Origin: a bacterium
GTDB taxonomy: Bacteria > Verrucomicrobiota > Verrucomicrobiia > Limisphaerales > UBA11358
DNA length: 8,765 nucleotides
Direction of reading: 5' to 3'
Assembly: GCA_021781185.1 (NCBI GenBank)
Contig: JAJXXI010000040.1
Coordinates: forward strand, 1-8,765
A program made the translations under genes and the position numbers. Positions 5,868-8,765 of the stretch are shown here, in pieces (position 1 is the stretch's first letter; each line of letters begins with the position of its first letter). The notes under the pieces are model-generated. The model saw nothing but the letters and a program-made list of their open reading frames with translations, was not told the origin of the DNA and ran no database searches.

Positions 5868-6367
5868 TCGGCGTAAACTTTACCGATTAATTCCAAAACA
5901 ATTTTCGGCACGTCACCGAAGAATGGCTCAGAGCCATTAGTCTTACGCAGCCCCATTAAAGCAGAGTAATACAAAAACCCGTCTGGGCTTACGCTTATAG
6001 AAATAGTTTGCCGGGGCGCTTTATACCACTCAAAAGTAATGTGACCGTCTGGCTCGACACCAATTGATGGCACTTGGATGGCGGGAGGAAGCGATTCCAA
6101 AAAGCGATACGCGTTAAGGTATGTGTCTTGCACCACGGGCTCGGCGGAGTCCCCATCCCAACCAGCCTTTTGGTTATTAACAAAGACATCAAACAAATCT
6201 TCAAAAACACCAGATGCTTTCAACCCCAAAAAAACGGAGGATTGAAACCGCTGCCAGTTTGCATCGGATGCCCTCGCAATGTAACAAGCCGTTGGGCTGG
6301 CACCGCGCGAGGCGATCTGCCCAAAAGTCAAAGCAGAACAAATAGCAATGTCTGGAGGAATAATCAT
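5864..6367 (-). CDS. Uncharacterised protein, second gene of the TIGR04255 cassette
   Basis: A 167-residue protein without obvious membrane helices. Blocks that look conserved are GWDGDSAEPV (69-78), the GVEPDGHITFEWYK strand pair (103-116) and SISVSPDGFLYYSALMG (123-139). The two PDG turns between beta strands suggest a small beta-rich fold. I recall hypothetical proteins with this W-DG-x-AEP and EPDG...FEWY pattern but no known function. The ATG at 6367 shares ATGA with the end of the TIGR04255 gene, and AGGA lies 9 nt before it as a usable ribosome-binding site. The stop overlaps the next start in the same way. Confidence 0.82.
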   Translation of the reverse strand: MIIPPDIAICSALTFGQIASRGASPTACYIARASDANWQRFQSSVFLGLKASGVFEDLFDVFVNNQKAGWDGDSAEPVVQDTYLNAYRFLESLPPAIQVPSIGVEPDGHITFEWYKAPRQTISISVSPDGFLYYSALMGLRKTNGSEPFFGDVPKIVLELIGKVYAE

Positions 6368-7128
6368 AACAGTGAATCCTGTAATTTCTTTGCAATGCTA
6401 GCAAAGAAGACTTTGTTTTTCAACCACCTCATTTCTTGGAGTCTGGTCTCCAAGACCTTGGGGTCGGTGGACGATGGGCTTCGCGTTGAGATGTCCGTAT
6501 CCAGAATAATCGCCGGCAAATCTGATGTTGTATCAGGTGGTTGAAGAGCGCGAACCACATGAATCAAATAATTGGTGTCAGGAACAGAAAAAGTATCGCT
6601 ATGAACAAAGCTGGCAAAAGGGACGGGGAACGAGTCCCATGCCTTTGGCGCATTAATTAAATAATCACTCAAATCTCCCGCTTGAACGGGTATTGGAATG
6701 CGGTTGATGAATCGGACTCCGACACGTTGAATCTCTACTGGTTTCGTCAGTGCCGCATACTTGCTCCAAAGATTTAATGCTTCAGAGGCAAACTCCTCCC
6801 ATTTGGGATAACCGGGCAAGCGACTCAACGAAAATCCATCTTTTTGACATTGTGCAATCCTCAATTTATCGGCGGAATGAAACGCTAATCCTTGCCACCA
6901 GCTTGTGGGTTGAACTGCTTCTGGCTGGTTTCCAGTTTGCGCTTTCAGGTGATAATTAACCTGGTTATGAACCTGAAACGCCGGGAAATCGGAAAATTCT
7001 TTTCTGAAATACGCCTCGAATTGACTTTGCGCACATGCAGTAGTCGGCAACGCGCGAAAATCAATGACAGCCTCCACAATTGGAGCTTTCGACAAATGCG
7101 GAAAAGTTTCTGAAAAATCAATTTTCAT
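6364..7128 (-). CDS. TIGR04255 family protein, first gene of a three-gene cassette
   Basis: A 254-residue protein with the hallmarks of this sporadically distributed family: APIVEAVIDFR near the N-terminus (15-25), FSLSRLPGYPKWEEF (99-113), the VEIQRVGVRFINRI block (131-144), AIILDTDI (206-213), and a C-terminal helix region (230-250) with NKVFFASI. Length is typical. The biochemical role of the family is unknown; its patchy distribution fits accessory or mobile genes. No Shine-Dalgarno is evident before ATG 7128. It starts 63 nt after the carB stop and is followed by two ATGA-coupled genes. Base composition is visibly lower in GC than in carB, consistent with transfer. Confidence 0.85.
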   Translation of the reverse strand: MKIDFSETFPHLSKAPIVEAVIDFRALPTTACAQSQFEAYFRKEFSDFPAFQVHNQVNYHLKAQTGNQPEAVQPTSWWQGLAFHSADKLRIAQCQKDGFSLSRLPGYPKWEEFASEALNLWSKYAALTKPVEIQRVGVRFINRIPIPVQAGDLSDYLINAPKAWDSFPVPFASFVHSDTFSVPDTNYLIHVVRALQPPDTTSDLPAIILDTDISTRSPSSTDPKVLETRLQEMRWLKNKVFFASIAKKLQDSLL

Positions 7129-7190
7129 TTTAGTCCGACATCGGCGGCAATAATCATAAAGTTGACCGAATTCGTAAAGAATTCGTTCAC
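7125..7190 (-). CDS. Possible 21-codon leader ORF overlapping the TIGR04255 start
   Basis: From a GTG at 7190 (one base after the carB stop, AAGG before it) a 21-codon frame ends MIIAADVGLK and its TGA overlaps the TIGR04255 ATG as ATGA, the same arrangement as the other two junctions. An internal ATG at 7157 would give only the last ten codons. The peptide end resembles the start of the second cassette gene (MIIPPDIAIC). A promoter candidate overlaps the same bases, in which case the frame would not be translated. Weakly supported. Confidence 0.2.
   Translation of the reverse strand: MNEFFTNSVNFMIIAADVGLK
7153..7181 (-). promoter_or_regulatory. Candidate promoter for the TIGR04255 cassette with operator-like repeats
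   Basis: On the minus strand TATGAT (7158-7153) is a good -10 box, 17 nt from a weak -35 TTCTTT (7181-7176). Transcription would then start near 7146, leaving an 18-nt leader before ATG 7128. Two direct copies of GAATTCGT (plus strand 7168-7175 and 7179-7186), 11 bp apart, cover the -35 region, a typical placement for a repressor site. Prediction from sequence only. Confidence 0.35.
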
Positions 7191-7191
7191 C

Positions 7192-8697
<1,506 letters not shown>

Positions 8698-8765
8698 AAA
8701 TCGAAACGGCAAGATGAAACACGGATTAAGCCCGGAAGGCGAGCGGGAATTTGCCGGTTCACGCC

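Overview
The window reads as bacterial chromosome with two GC-rich ends and a degraded, accessory-looking middle. A verrucomicrobial-type host (Verrucomicrobiota or a neighbouring phylum) is my best guess. It rests on recalled resemblance of the tmRNA tag and of the hairpin-rich intergenic repeats to that group, so it is inference and not proof.

Left part (1-3566, plus strand): a DUF58-family membrane-anchored protein (5' end probably outside the window) is followed after 100 nt by a TgpA-like membrane transglutaminase with a C-terminal DUF4129-like tail. This pair is the usual partner set of MoxR-type AAA ATPases. The gap between them holds a long stem that pairs well only in the plus-strand RNA. 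Next comes ssrA (tmRNA, 3567-3920), with a promoter candidate upstream, an encoded tag ANEELALAA and an encoded CCA end.

Middle part (3921-5471): no intact gene is convincing. Immediately 3' of the tmRNA lies a 10-bp direct repeat and a short ORF of unknown nature. A C-terminal transposase fossil on the minus strand follows, with one inferred single-base deletion. Then come REP-like hairpins and a composite repeat. Four hairpins (4987-5196) recur in inverted, mirrored order at 5303-5459. In three of the four pairs the loops are the same once orientation is corrected, and stem differences between copies are compensated base pairs. A separate 27-nt-arm inverted repeat sits inside the left copy, and a 9-bp perfect hairpin lies between the copies.

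Right part (5472-8765, minus strand): three small genes, transcribed from 7128 down to 5472, overlap by ATGA at both junctions. The first is a TIGR04255-family protein; the other two are uncharacterised. Their DNA is clearly poorer in GC than the flanks (one 60-nt sample is 24/60 GC, against 37/60 in carB and 41/60 in the DUF58 gene). Upstream lies carB, coding only for the N-terminal half of carbamoyl-phosphate synthase large subunit. The TIGR04255 cassette is the best candidate here for an undescribed protein system; the mirrored hairpin element is the best candidate for an undescribed structured nucleic acid.
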